62,550 nt of DNA from Labilithrix sp. (GTDB lineage Bacteria > Myxococcota_A > Polyangia > Polyangiales > Polyangiaceae): the NCBI GenBank assembly GCA_019637195.1, contig JAHBWA010000040.1, positions 1-62,550 of the forward strand. The letters run 5' to 3'. Shown here piece after piece: positions 42,386 through 52,700 of this stretch. A program made the translations under genes and the position numbers. The notes beneath the pieces were generated by a model that did no database searches, was not told the origin of the DNA, and saw only the letters and a program-made list of their open reading frames with translations. Numbering within the stretch: the stretch's first letter is position 1; each line of letters opens with the position of its first letter.

Positions 42386-43904
42386 CTCCCGCGTCGCTCG
42401 ACTGGTCCTCGCGGCTGGGCTCGCGTCGGAAGCGGCGTTCGCGCAGTCGAGCGTCGCCGACGGCGCGGACGCGCCGGCCCCCTCGGCGACGCCGGCGGAG
42501 CCGGAGATCCCCGGCGTCGGCCCACACCTCGGCTCGCCGCGCGCGTTCGTCGACTACTCCGACGGCACCTTCTACTTCCGGAGCGCCGACGACAATTTCG
42601 TCCTCGGGACGGGCGGCCGCGTGCACATCGACACGTACGCGTTTCGCGGCCCGGGCGTCGGGCGCTTCCGTCGCGGCAACGGCGGCGGCCTGTCGACCCA
42701 CATGTTCTTTCGCCGCTTCATCATCGAGCTCGGAGGGATCGTGCGGAAGCACTGGTTCTTCTGGGTCGGCGGCAACTTCGCCCCGACGCAGCTCGACGTG
42801 AATCAGGCGCCGGCGAGCTCGGCGGCGGTCTACGACGGCTTCGCCGGCTACCAGCTCGATCCGCATCGGCAGGTGTACGTCGGGCAGTACAACGCGCCGT
42901 TCACGATGGAGAACGTGACGAGCTCGCGCTGGCTCGATCTGATGGAGCGCGCGCTCGTGATCCGCACGGTCGCGACGCCGTACAACAAGGACCTCGGCGT
43001 GACGATCTGGGGCGCGACGCGCGACGGCGCGGCGCCGTTCGAGTACCAGCTCGGCGTCGTCGGCGGCGACGGGATGAACCGCCCGAGCGTCGACGATCGC
43101 GTCGACGTGATGGGGCGCGTCGTCGTTCGCCCGGTGTCGTCGGTGAAGGGGCCGATCCATCGCTTCCACGTGGGCGCGAGCGCGCGCGCCGGCTCGCGCG
43201 ACGACGACTACGTGTCGTACGACGCGCCGTCGATGTCGACGCCCGGCGGGTACGTCTTCTGGTCCCCGGTCTACCGCGCCGGCGACGGGACGAGCGTCCA
43301 CGTCGTCCCCGCGGGCAATCAGGTCGCCGCCGCCGCGGAGCTCTACCTGCCCTTCGAGCGCTTCGACGTGAAGAGCGAGCTCGTCTACGTGACGGAGGGC
43401 CGCCGCGAGGCGCCGGGGACGGATCGCGGCGCGACGTTGCGGCGCGGCCGGCTCGAGGGGACGGGCGGCTACGTCCAGCTCTCCTTCTGGCCGCTCGGTA
43501 CGCCGCGGATCAACGGCCACCCGGCGGGGCGCTACTTCAGCCTGAGGCCGCCGAAGCATCGCGGCGCCGAGGCGCCGTACGGCCTCCAGCTCGTCCTCCG
43601 GGCCGAGGCGATGCGCCTCCGCTACGGGGGCAACGCGCGCACGCCGGAGCTCCCGGACGGTGAGCTCTCCGCGCAGACGACCCGCATCCACGTCAACGCG
43701 CTCCAGGCCGGCGCGACCTACTGGGCGACGAAGCACGTGCGCCTCACGGCGGAGTATTCGCTGTACGGGTTCCCGGGGGCGCCGCTCTCCGCGGGCGCCG
43801 CGGCTTCGAACCAGGCGGCGGCGCCCGGCGCGCGCGCGCAGCCGGCGCAGCCCTCGGCCGATCACCTCCACGAGCTCTCGTTCCGCGTCGGCTTGGCGCT
43901 CTGA
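42375..43904 (+). CDS. Phosphate-selective porin O/P family protein
   Basis: A 509-residue outer-membrane porin. The signal peptide is MCRNSRVARLVLAAGLASEA with cleavage near AFAQ. The mature protein contains FYFRSADDNFVLGTGGRVHI, THMFFRRFIIELGGIVRKHW and YVGQYNAPFTMENVTSSRWL, characteristic of the OprO/OprP family (polyphosphate/phosphate-selective porins), and ends in HELSFRVGLAL, a terminal barrel strand with final hydrophobic residue. A 16-stranded trimeric barrel is expected. Ion specificity cannot be read from sequence; the family name does not prove phosphate. The next gene, 150 nt downstream and same strand, encodes a dihaem cytochrome lipoprotein. Confidence 0.88.
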   Translation: MCRNSRVARLVLAAGLASEAAFAQSSVADGADAPAPSATPAEPEIPGVGPHLGSPRAFVDYSDGTFYFRSADDNFVLGTGGRVHIDTYAFRGPGVGRFRRGNGGGLSTHMFFRRFIIELGGIVRKHWFFWVGGNFAPTQLDVNQAPASSAAVYDGFAGYQLDPHRQVYVGQYNAPFTMENVTSSRWLDLMERALVIRTVATPYNKDLGVTIWGATRDGAAPFEYQLGVVGGDGMNRPSVDDRVDVMGRVVVRPVSSVKGPIHRFHVGASARAGSRDDDYVSYDAPSMSTPGGYVFWSPVYRAGDGTSVHVVPAGNQVAAAAELYLPFERFDVKSELVYVTEGRREAPGTDRGATLRRGRLEGTGGYVQLSFWPLGTPRINGHPAGRYFSLRPPKHRGAEAPYGLQLVLRAEAMRLRYGGNARTPELPDGELSAQTTRIHVNALQAGATYWATKHVRLTAEYSLYGFPGAPLSAGAAASNQAAAPGARAQPAQPSADHLHELSFRVGLAL

Positions 43905-44054
43905 TTCTGAAATCGGCCATCGCCGCGCGCTATGGCTGCCATCAGAACGAACTAGTGCCGGTGTCGGCGCGTCGGCGTCAAAGTCCTTCGAGGCGCGGCG
44001 AGGAGCGAGCCCCCGCGTCCGGATCAGCGACCTCCACCCATGGGGAGACCATCG

Positions 44055-46709
44055 ATGCGACGCATCTGCGCGCGCTTCTTGCCCTTCGCCGGCCTCGCCG
44101 GCACGACCGCCCTCATCCTCGCCCAGGTCACCGCCTGCGGCGGCGATGATCCCTCGATCCCGGAGGCGGGCCCCGGGATCGAGACGCCCGACGGAGGTGA
44201 GCCGCCGACGGGACCGCTCACCATCGCGCCCGGTCCGAGCCGCGGCTCCGCGATCGCGATCTCCGCGGACGACTCGATCGTCGTCGCCGTGAACCGAGAC
44301 GTCGGCTCGGTCACGGTGCTCCGCGCCACGTACCCCGATGACGGGACGCCCGCGAGGCTCGAGAAGGCCGCCGAGGTCTCCGTCGGCGGCGAGCCGTGGC
44401 AGGTCGCGATCGCCCCCGACGGCGGCTCCGCGTTCGTCGTCCTCCGGAAGGACCAGAAGCTCGTGAAGATCGGCGGCCTGAAGACGGACCCCGCGGTGGC
44501 GGGCTCCGTGGCCGTGGGCTCCGAGCCGACGGGCATCGCGCTGACGCCGGGCGGCACGCGCGCGTGGGTCGCGAACTGGGTGGACGGGACGCTGATGGGC
44601 GTCGACACGGCGGCGATGACGGTGGCCTCGACGATCGATCTCAACGCCGCGCTGGTCGCGACCGGGCTGCTCGGCCCCGAGGCGAGGCCGCGTCCGGCGC
44701 TCGCCCACCCGCGCTCGATCGCGATCACCAACGACGGTGACCAGAGCGAGGACGACGAGAGCATTTACGTCACGGAGTACTTCGCCCAGCGCGTCGAGGC
44801 CGAGGCCGACGACGGCGCCAACGCCGACGTCGCGAAGGCGGGCCTCGTCTACAAGGTGAAGCTCGCGGACCGGTCGGTCTCGACGATCCGCCTCGCGCCG
44901 CTCGCGGACATGGGGTTCGCGGACTCGAACGGCGGAAGGGCCGGCTGCTACCCGAACCAGCTACAGTCGATCACGATCCAGGACGGGTTCGCCTACGTCT
45001 CGAGCGTCTGCGCGTCGCCGAAGGGCCCCGTCGGCGTCGTGACGCCGGCCGGCGGGCCGCCGAACGTCGCGAACGTGAAGACGACGACCCACGGCGTCGT
45101 GAGCGTCATCGACCTCGCGACGGACACGGAGGCGAGCGGCGCGACGGCGTCGCTCCACGCGCGCTTCGACCGGCATTTCGCGGACACGTCCGTCCCGGAT
45201 GACCGCTCCAGGCGCTACCCGGCGGTGCCCTCCGACGTCGGCTTCGTCCGCGGTGCGCAGGTCGGCTACGTCGTCGCGAACGGCGCGGACGCCGTCTTCC
45301 GCGTCCGCTACGACGCCGCGCAGTCGAGCGCGATCACCGAGGTCGGCTCGCCGACGCAGCCCTTCATCGACCTCGCTCCGGCGGGGATCCCCGCGGACAA
45401 GAGCGGGCAGAACCCGATCGGCATCGCCACGCCGCACCGGGACGAGCACAAGCGCTTCGCGTTCGTCGTCAACGACGTGAGCCGCAACGTCAGCGTCGTC
45501 GACTTCAACACGCAGGCGGTCGCCGGCGCGACGCCGAGCGACGCCGTCGTCGTCCGCGCGTCCGCGCTCCCGGCCGAGGGCTCGACCGAGGACAAGGTCC
45601 GCAAGGGCAAGCGGTTCTTCAACACCGCGACCGGCCGCTGGTCGCTCGGGGGCCAGGGCTGGAACGGCTGTCAGGCCTGTCACGTCGACGGCCTGTCGGA
45701 CAACGTCACCTGGTTCTTCGCCCGAGGCCCGCGTCAGTCGACGAGCCTCGAGGGCAGCTTCTCGAAGAAGGACGCGAGCGATCAGCGCCTCTTCAACTGG
45801 ACGGCGATCTTCGACGAGGTCGCCGACTTCGAGGGCAACACGCGCGGCGTCTCCGGCGGCGTCGGCGCGATCGTGCACACGAGGAGTACGCCGCCGACCA
45901 ACGCGGACCGCATCGATCCGGCCGCCGTCGGCGCGGCGGGGCTCGCGGGCTCGATCGAGCACGTCGTCGACACGACGAACCCGCTCGATCTCGCGCAGCG
46001 GAACGTCCTCGCCGACTGGCAGGAGATCAAGGCGTACATCCAGCAGATCCGGCCACCGCGCAAGCCGTCGAGCCTCGACGGGAACAAGGTCGCCCTCGGC
46101 CGGAAGATCTTCCTCTCCGAGGGCAGCTGCCAGGGATGCCACGGCGGCGACAAGTGGACCATCTCGCGGAGGTTCTACGCGCCGTCGACGCAGACGAACC
46201 AGAGCCTCACCAGCTGGGGGTGGTCGCCGCCCGCCGGCTTCCCCGCGGCGCTCGTCCCAGCCGCGGATCAGCGCTTCACGCGCTTCGCGAACGGCGACGT
46301 GGGCGCGTTCGATCAGATCCAGTGCATCTTGCGCCCGGTCGGCACGTTCGCGAAGGCCGACGCGCTGATGGGCAAGAGCGCCGAGCTCCGCCAGAACATG
46401 ACCGCGGCCGGGCAGGGGAACGAGGCGAACGGGAAGGGCTACAACCCGCCCTCGCTCCTCGGCGTCCAGGTCGGCGCGCCCTTCCTTCACGCCGGCGGCG
46501 CGGCGACGCTCGAGAGCCTCTTCGCGCCGACGTTCCGGGAGCACTACCAGGCGCTCGCGCCGAACCTCCTCACCGAGGCGAGCCCGAACGAGCGCGCCGC
46601 GAAGGTCGAGCAGCTCGTCCAGTTCCTCCTCTCGATCGACGCGGACACCGCGAGCGCGCCGATCCCCGCGGCCGGGAGCCAGGGCGGCGACTTCTGCACG
46701 GCTCCGTGA
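44055..46709 (+). CDS. YncE-like propeller fused to MauG/CcpA-type dihaem cytochrome c, lipoprotein
   Basis: An 884-residue protein. The ATG at 44055 has GGGGAG (44042-44047) 7 nt upstream and is preferred to ATG 44040. The signal peptide ends QVTAC (Cys28). Residues ~55-500 are YncE/NHL-like blades (AIAISADDSIVVAVNRDVGS, VAIAPDGGSAFVVLRKD, GIALTPGGTRAWVANWVDG). The C-terminal half is a dihaem domain: haem sites CQACH (539-543) and CQGCH (692-696), with NPPSLLGVQVGAPFLHAGG (distal His812 region) as in MauG and cytochrome c peroxidases. It should be periplasmic or surface-bound and carry out peroxide- or radical-based oxidation, or electron transfer. Partner and substrate are unknown; the porin gene upstream is the likely companion. 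Confidence 0.85.
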   Translation: MRRICARFLPFAGLAGTTALILAQVTACGGDDPSIPEAGPGIETPDGGEPPTGPLTIAPGPSRGSAIAISADDSIVVAVNRDVGSVTVLRATYPDDGTPARLEKAAEVSVGGEPWQVAIAPDGGSAFVVLRKDQKLVKIGGLKTDPAVAGSVAVGSEPTGIALTPGGTRAWVANWVDGTLMGVDTAAMTVASTIDLNAALVATGLLGPEARPRPALAHPRSIAITNDGDQSEDDESIYVTEYFAQRVEAEADDGANADVAKAGLVYKVKLADRSVSTIRLAPLADMGFADSNGGRAGCYPNQLQSITIQDGFAYVSSVCASPKGPVGVVTPAGGPPNVANVKTTTHGVVSVIDLATDTEASGATASLHARFDRHFADTSVPDDRSRRYPAVPSDVGFVRGAQVGYVVANGADAVFRVRYDAAQSSAITEVGSPTQPFIDLAPAGIPADKSGQNPIGIATPHRDEHKRFAFVVNDVSRNVSVVDFNTQAVAGATPSDAVVVRASALPAEGSTEDKVRKGKRFFNTATGRWSLGGQGWNGCQACHVDGLSDNVTWFFARGPRQSTSLEGSFSKKDASDQRLFNWTAIFDEVADFEGNTRGVSGGVGAIVHTRSTPPTNADRIDPAAVGAAGLAGSIEHVVDTTNPLDLAQRNVLADWQEIKAYIQQIRPPRKPSSLDGNKVALGRKIFLSEGSCQGCHGGDKWTISRRFYAPSTQTNQSLTSWGWSPPAGFPAALVPAADQRFTRFANGDVGAFDQIQCILRPVGTFAKADALMGKSAELRQNMTAAGQGNEANGKGYNPPSLLGVQVGAPFLHAGGAATLESLFAPTFREHYQALAPNLLTEASPNERAAKVEQLVQFLLSIDADTASAPIPAAGSQGGDFCTAP

Positions 46710-46828
46710 GCGCGCCGATCCCCGCCCGCGCCGGCTGCCGCGTGCGAGCGTGAGGCCCCGCTCGCACCGGTCGCGCTTGGTCGTCGGCGGCGGGTCGCCC
46801 GCGGGCGGGCGTGATAGTCGTCCTCGCG

Positions 46829-49723
46829 ATGCGTCCGTCGTCGCTCGATCCGCTGCGCTACGGGATCCGCGCGCTCGACGAGATGGCGCGCGAGCAGGCG
46901 AGCGTGACGCCGCCGCGGCCGGCGCGCACCGAGCACTTCTCGCCGCATCCGGTGCTCCGGCCGGCGGCCCGCGACGGCGCGGCGCTCTCGCTCCGGCTCT
47001 TCACCGACGCCGACGACGACGCGACGGAGCTCGTGCTCGGCGAGGCGGCGTCGCGGCGCTTCGCGCCGATCCCGGCGCGCGCGGCGGCGCTCTTCGAGGC
47101 GCACGCCGCGGTGAGGGCCGCGGACGGCGACGAGGCGATCACCGTCGGCTTTCCGCTCGTCACCTTCGTGCAGCACGGGAGCGCGCGCGCGGCGCCGCTG
47201 CTCTCGCGCGGCGGCGCGCACGCGCGGTGGAAGATCGGCGACGCGACGTGGAAGCTCCCGCCGGGGGCGCGCGACGGCGCGGCGCTCTCCCCGCCCGACG
47301 CGCTCGTCCTCGAGCTCGGCGACGACGCTCCCTACACGCTCCACGCCGGCGTGTGGCACTTCCTCTTCGGGCTCGACGGCGCGGCGCTCGGGGCGATCGC
47401 GACCGCCGGACGAGGCGGCATCGCCGCGCTCGTGCGCGCCGCGGCGCGAGCGCTCGAGCAAGGTGAGGAGGATCTCGAGCCGGAGGCAGCGGACGACGGA
47501 CCGCTCACGCGCGAGGACCTGGCGGCCCTCACCCTCGCCGCTGCCCGCCGGGCGCCGCCGTCGCGCGCGCTCCGCTGCCACCCCCACGGCCTGGCGATGC
47601 TGCCGCCGCGCGGCGATCCGACGAGCGGCCTCCGGAGCGATCTGCACGCGGTCGTCGACGAGCCGCTGCGTCCGCGCGGGCCGCTCGCGGTCTACCTCGG
47701 CGCGCCCGCGGCGCCCTCGCGCCGGGAGGCCGTGTTCTCGTCCGGCAAGGCTCCGCCGACGCCGTCGCAGCTCGAGGCCGCCCGCGCGTTCGAGGGCTCC
47801 GAGGACATCGTCGCCGTCTGCGGGCCGCCGGGCTGCGGGAAGACGGCGCTGCTGCACCACGTCGCCGCGCAGACGGTCGTGGCGTGCGCGCTCGGCGCGC
47901 TCTGGACGCGCGCCCCCGCGCGGAGCGCGGCGTGGCCGCTCGTCGTGACGAGCACGAACAACGCCGCCGTCGATCACGCGCTCGCGCCGTTCGTGTCCGG
48001 GCCGGGGCTGCCCGTCGGGATCCGCCTCGGCAACCGGCGCACGCTCGCGGAGACGACCGCGAGCGTGATCGCGTCGGCGATCGCGCTGCTCGAGGCGCCC
48101 GGCGATCTCTCGCTCGCCGACGCGCGCGCCGCCTTCGACGCGCGCGCCGCGCCGGTGCGCGCGTTCATGCGCGAGCGCGCCGGCGCGACGAAGCGAAGGG
48201 CGTCGGCGGCCGAGCGTCGGCGCGCCCTCGAGCTGCGCGCCGCGGCGCTGCGGAGTGAGCTCGCGCGGGTACCGGGAGGTCCGTCGCCCGCGGTCGCGCT
48301 CGCCGAGGTCGAGGAGGCCGCGCGCGCGCTCCGCGAGCACGCCGAGGCCGCCGCGCGGCTCGGGCCGCTGCACCTCGAGGGCCCCAAGGCGTCCGCCTCT
48401 CGCGCCTGCGAGAAGTGGGCGCGCGCGAACACGCTCCGCGCTCCGCGCGTCGTTCCGCTGCTCGACGCGCTCGGCCTCGCGGTCCCGTTCGGTGAGCTCG
48501 ACGCCGCGCGTCCGCGGGAAGACATCGCGCGGCAGCGCGACGCGATCGAGGCCACGCTCGCGTCGCTCGCCGGCGTCCGCTCGGCGCTCGACGCTCCCGC
48601 GCTGCACCGCGAGCTCGCCGCCGTCACCGCGGAGCTCGGCAGCGCCGCCGCCGAGGAGCCCGAGCCTCCGCCCGATCCGCTGCTCTACGACGCGGCGCTC
48701 GCCGTGCGGGACGCCTGGGCGCGCGCTCACCGCGCCGCGCTCCTCCCGAGGCTGGTCGCGGCCCGCGACGCCGCGCGCATGGAGTGGTCGGGCGCGCGCA
48801 AGCCGCTGCCGGTGGCGCTCCGCGAGCTCGCGCCGCTGTTCCCGCTGGCGGGCTGCACGCTCCTCTCGATGCGCGCGAGCTTCCCGCTCGAGCGCGACGT
48901 CATCGATCGGCTGGTCGTCGACGAGGCCGCGCAGTGCGCCCCGATCTACGCGGTGCCCGCCCTCGCGCGCGCCCGGCGCGCCATGCTGACGGGTGACACC
49001 GCGCAGCTCCCGCCCGTGTACACGCTGGACCCGCGCGTCGACGAGCGCCTCGCGCGAGGGCTCGACGAGGCCGCCGTCGCGCCGTTCCGCATGAGCGCGG
49101 AGTCGACGTCGTCGGCGCAGTCCGTCGTCGAGCCGCGCGCGCGGACGCGGCTGTCGCTCACCGAGCACTTCCGCTCGCAGCGCGCGATCGTCGCGCTCGC
49201 CTCGCGCTGGAGCGGCTACGCGCTCGACGTGCGCACCCCGGCGCGCTCGCTCGCGGACGTCTCGCCGCGCCTCGCGGGGCCGGTCGTCGTCGTCCCGGTG
49301 CGCGGCTCGGGCGCGCGCGCGCCCGAGGGGATCGTCAACGAGCCGGAGGCGGCGCGCGCGATCGAGCTGGTCGCGGAGCTGGTCGCGGACGGCGTCGCGC
49401 CGGCGGACATCGCGGTGCTGACGCCGTTCGTGGGCCAGTCCGTCCGACTCGAGCGCGAGCTCGACGCGCGCGGTCTCCTGACGAAGGGCGGCGTGCTCGT
49501 CAGCACGGTCCACCGCCTCCAGGGCGGAGAGCGCCGCGTCGTCGTCTTCTCCGTGACGGCGACCGAGCGCCGGCACCTGCGATGGCTCGGCGAGCGTCCT
49601 CACCTCTTGCACGTGGCGACGAGCCGCGCGCAGGACCACCTCGTCGTGCTCCTCGATCCGGCGGCCGCCGCCCGCGAGCCCGCCCTCGCGCCGCTCCGCG
49701 AGGCGCTCCCGGCGAGCGCGTAG
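46829..49723 (+). CDS. SF1 (DNA2/NAM7/Upf1-like) helicase with uncharacterised N-terminal region
   Basis: A 964-residue superfamily-1 helicase. Motif I is CGPPGCGKT (331-339), motif Ia VTSTNNAAVD, motif II VDEAAQ (697-702), motif III GDTAQLPP, motif IV LTEHFRSQ, motif V STVHRLQGGE and motif VI HVATSRAQD, so the motor is complete. Residues 1-325 match no domain I know. About 360 residues separate motifs I and II, roughly twice the spacing I recall for Upf1-like enzymes; this insertion is Ala/Arg/Glu-rich helix. It should unwind DNA or RNA 5'-3'. ATG 46829 is chosen over GTG 46811; GATAGT lies 10 nt before it. It stands alone between the cytochrome and Omp85 genes. Confidence 0.85.
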   Translation: MRPSSLDPLRYGIRALDEMAREQASVTPPRPARTEHFSPHPVLRPAARDGAALSLRLFTDADDDATELVLGEAASRRFAPIPARAAALFEAHAAVRAADGDEAITVGFPLVTFVQHGSARAAPLLSRGGAHARWKIGDATWKLPPGARDGAALSPPDALVLELGDDAPYTLHAGVWHFLFGLDGAALGAIATAGRGGIAALVRAAARALEQGEEDLEPEAADDGPLTREDLAALTLAAARRAPPSRALRCHPHGLAMLPPRGDPTSGLRSDLHAVVDEPLRPRGPLAVYLGAPAAPSRREAVFSSGKAPPTPSQLEAARAFEGSEDIVAVCGPPGCGKTALLHHVAAQTVVACALGALWTRAPARSAAWPLVVTSTNNAAVDHALAPFVSGPGLPVGIRLGNRRTLAETTASVIASAIALLEAPGDLSLADARAAFDARAAPVRAFMRERAGATKRRASAAERRRALELRAAALRSELARVPGGPSPAVALAEVEEAARALREHAEAAARLGPLHLEGPKASASRACEKWARANTLRAPRVVPLLDALGLAVPFGELDAARPREDIARQRDAIEATLASLAGVRSALDAPALHRELAAVTAELGSAAAEEPEPPPDPLLYDAALAVRDAWARAHRAALLPRLVAARDAARMEWSGARKPLPVALRELAPLFPLAGCTLLSMRASFPLERDVIDRLVVDEAAQCAPIYAVPALARARRAMLTGDTAQLPPVYTLDPRVDERLARGLDEAAVAPFRMSAESTSSAQSVVEPRARTRLSLTEHFRSQRAIVALASRWSGYALDVRTPARSLADVSPRLAGPVVVVPVRGSGARAPEGIVNEPEAARAIELVAELVADGVAPADIAVLTPFVGQSVRLERELDARGLLTKGGVLVSTVHRLQGGERRVVVFSVTATERRHLRWLGERPHLLHVATSRAQDHLVVLLDPAAAAREPALAPLREALPASA

Positions 49724-49772
49724 GCCGTCGAGGCCGCGTCAATGATGTCGTCCACGGCGGCGCGTCACGGAC

Positions 49773-49778
49773 TAGAAT
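49773..49778 (+). promoter_or_regulatory. Putative -10 hexamer TAGAAT for the Omp85 gene
   Basis: TAGAAT, within CTAGAAT, lies 9 nt before ATG 49788 and no ribosome site is present, fitting a near-leaderless transcript. The -35 region is not convincing. Confidence 0.4.
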
Positions 49779-49787
49779 GCGCGCCCG

Positions 49788-52700
49788 ATGGGTGTAGGCC
49801 GGAGGCGCTTCGCGTGGGTCATGCTCACGCTCGCCGTCCTCCTGGGGGTCACGTCCGCCCACGCCGACGCCGCCGACGACGTCGCGGTGCTCACGCCGCC
49901 GCCCGTGCCTCCGCTGGCCAATCCGGCGCCGGTCCTCCGGAGCGGTCCAGACCTCGAGCCCTACCTGAACCACGTCGTGCTCGGCGTCGACGTCGTGGTC
50001 CCGCCCGAGCAGAAGAGCGTCTGGCCGGACGTGAAGGTCCCGCCCGTCGGCGTCCTCAAGCCCGGAGACATCCTCACGCGAGAGCTCCTCCGCGGCGCGA
50101 TCCAGGAGGTGCTCGCGACCGGCTCGTTCGGTGACGCGCGCGCCGAGATCGCGACCGAGGGCGCCGGCGTGCGCGTGACGATCGTCGTCACGCCGCGCAA
50201 GGTCATCGACGCGATCCGGATCGATCTCCACGGCGCGCCGCTCGACGCCGACGAGCTCCTCCGCGATCTCGATCTGACGACCGAAGGCGAGATCGTCGCG
50301 AGCGATCTCCGCGGGCTCGAAGAGCGCCTCGACGCGCTGATCCAGCGCCGCGGGTTCCCGGCGCCGCGCGTCGCGATCACGACGCGCGCTACCGACGATC
50401 CCCTCCGCGTCGTCGTCGAGGTCAGCGCCTCGGTGGGCGCGCCGCGCCGCATCGAGCGCCGCGTCGTGTACGCGACCGGCGCGACGAAGGAGGAGATCCA
50501 GGACGCCGAGCGCTTCTACGCGATGAAGACGGGGATGCGCGCGGACGAGAGCCTGCTCGCGGCGGCGGACGCGGCGCTCGAGGCGCGGATCCGATCGCGG
50601 AACCACCACCGCGCGGCGGTCTCGCACGACGTCGTCCTCCATCGCGGCATCGTCACGCTGCGCGTCCGCGCCGACTTCGGCACGCGCTACGAGACGCGCT
50701 ACGAGGGCAACGACCACTTCGACCGCTCCACGCTCGACGGCGTGCTCGACCTCGAGGAGGAGACGGACCGCACGCCGAACCACCTCGTGCAGAAGATCGT
50801 CGACTTCTACGTGAAGCACGGCTTCCTCGACGTCGAGGTGAAGGTCGAGCACCGCGGCGCGCCCGAGGCGAGCGGGGCCGGGCGCGCGCCGGGCGAGGGC
50901 CTCACGTTCCTCGTCTTTCACGTGAACGAGGGCGCGCGCGTTCAGGTCGCCGCGCGGTCGTATCCGTGTCTCCGCGAGGAGGACGTGAAGAAGCTCACCG
51001 AGGGCGGCCCGACGTCGGCGCGCGCGATCGGGAGCGAGATCGACAGCTACCTCGAAGAGGAGCTCCCCGGCGCGGACCTCCTCGCGCCGCCGAAGCCCGC
51101 CGTCCTCGACCGGACGATCACGAGGCCCCTCGGCGCGACGGGCGCTCGGCCGGCGCCGCTCGACCTCGAGCCGCGGAGCGCCTACGTGCCGGAGACCTAC
51201 GAGCGCGCCGTGCAGCACGTCCAGGAGCTCTACCGCTCCGAGGGCTTCCTCTCGGCGCAGGTCGGCCCGGTGCAGGTCGTCCGCCGCCGCTGCCACCCGC
51301 GCTCGCCGCCGGGCGAGTGCAACCCGCTGCCGGTGCCGGCGGAGGGCGCCGACATCTGCACCTACGACGCGATCGGCCTGCCGCTCACCGTGCCGCCGCT
51401 CGAGCAGGGGACCACCTGCGTCCCGGACCCCGCGCACGGCGTCGAGTGCGAGGCGCGGGTCTGGCTGCGCATCCCGGTGAAGCTCGGGCCGCGCACGCAG
51501 CTCTGGGACGTCGCCTTCGCGGGCGCGGAGGCGCTCGCGCCCTCGCGCCTCGCCGCGGCGGCCGACGTGAAACTCGGACAGTACGCGAGCACGGTGAAGC
51601 TCGAGGAGGCGCGCCGTCGCGTGCTCGACGCCTACCGGGAGGAGGGCTACGCCTTCGCCGACGTCAAGTACTCCCTCGAGCAGTCGCCCGATCACACGCG
51701 CGCGCGCGTCCGCTTCGCCGTCTCCGAGGGCGAGCAGGTCATCGTCCGCAACATCGTCCTCCGTGGCAACGACTTCACCCGCGCGACCGTCATCCGCAAG
51801 CGCATCGCGCTGGTGGAGGGGCAGCCCTACCGCGCGAGCCTCGTTCGCCTGACGGAGGAGCGCATCGCGACGCTCGGCGCGTTCTCGACGGTCACGGTAG
51901 CGCTCGAGAACCCGTACGTCCCGCAGCGGAACAAGACCGTCATCGTCACGATGGTCGAGCGGCCGCGGCAGTACACGGAGATCGGCCCCGGCTTCTCCAC
52001 GGGCGAGGGCTTCCGCCTGCGCGCCGAGTACGGGCACACGAACCTGTGGGGCAACGCGGTCCAGCTCACGCTGCGCCTCCAGCTCGCGTACATCCCGACG
52101 CCGCTCATCATCGATCCGGTCGCGCGGAGCAACTACCGCGACCTGAACGACATCGCGCGGCTCGGGATCCGCGCGACCGCGGGCATCGTCTTCCCGGAGA
52201 TCGGCCTCGGCCCGCTCGTCCGCGGCGGCGTCGACACGATCCTCGTGCACGACCTGCAGCGCGACTTCTACCTCACGAAGATCGCCGCGATCCCCAACGT
52301 GAACTACCGCCCCGTCGGCGAGCTGCAGTTCACGTTCTTCCAGAGCTTCGAGTTCAACAACAGCCGGATCTTCCGCTCGGGCAGCGCGAACGACTACCTC
52401 CGCACGCTGCTCGACCAGGGCCAGAACATCACGGACCTGGTGCGCCAGCTCCTCGTCCCCGACGGTGAGACGTACGCGTTCTCGCAGCGCCTCCTGGCGA
52501 CGTGGGATCGGCGCGACAACGCGTTCAACGCGACGCGCGGCACGTTCGTCGTCAGCGGCATCGAGCACGTCGACGCCTTCCCGACGGACGTGAACCTCGA
52601 GCGCGCCCGGCTGAGCGGCCAGCCGCCGCCCCCGGAGAGCCACTTCTTCAAGCTGACGCAGACGTTCGGCGGCTACATCCCGCTGCCGAAGGGCCTGCGC

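Noticed and set aside
46811..46828. GTG 46811 as start of the SF1 helicase
   Set aside because: It overlaps the GATAGT hexamer suggested as promoter and adds six residues of no evident value; ATG 46829 is preferred.
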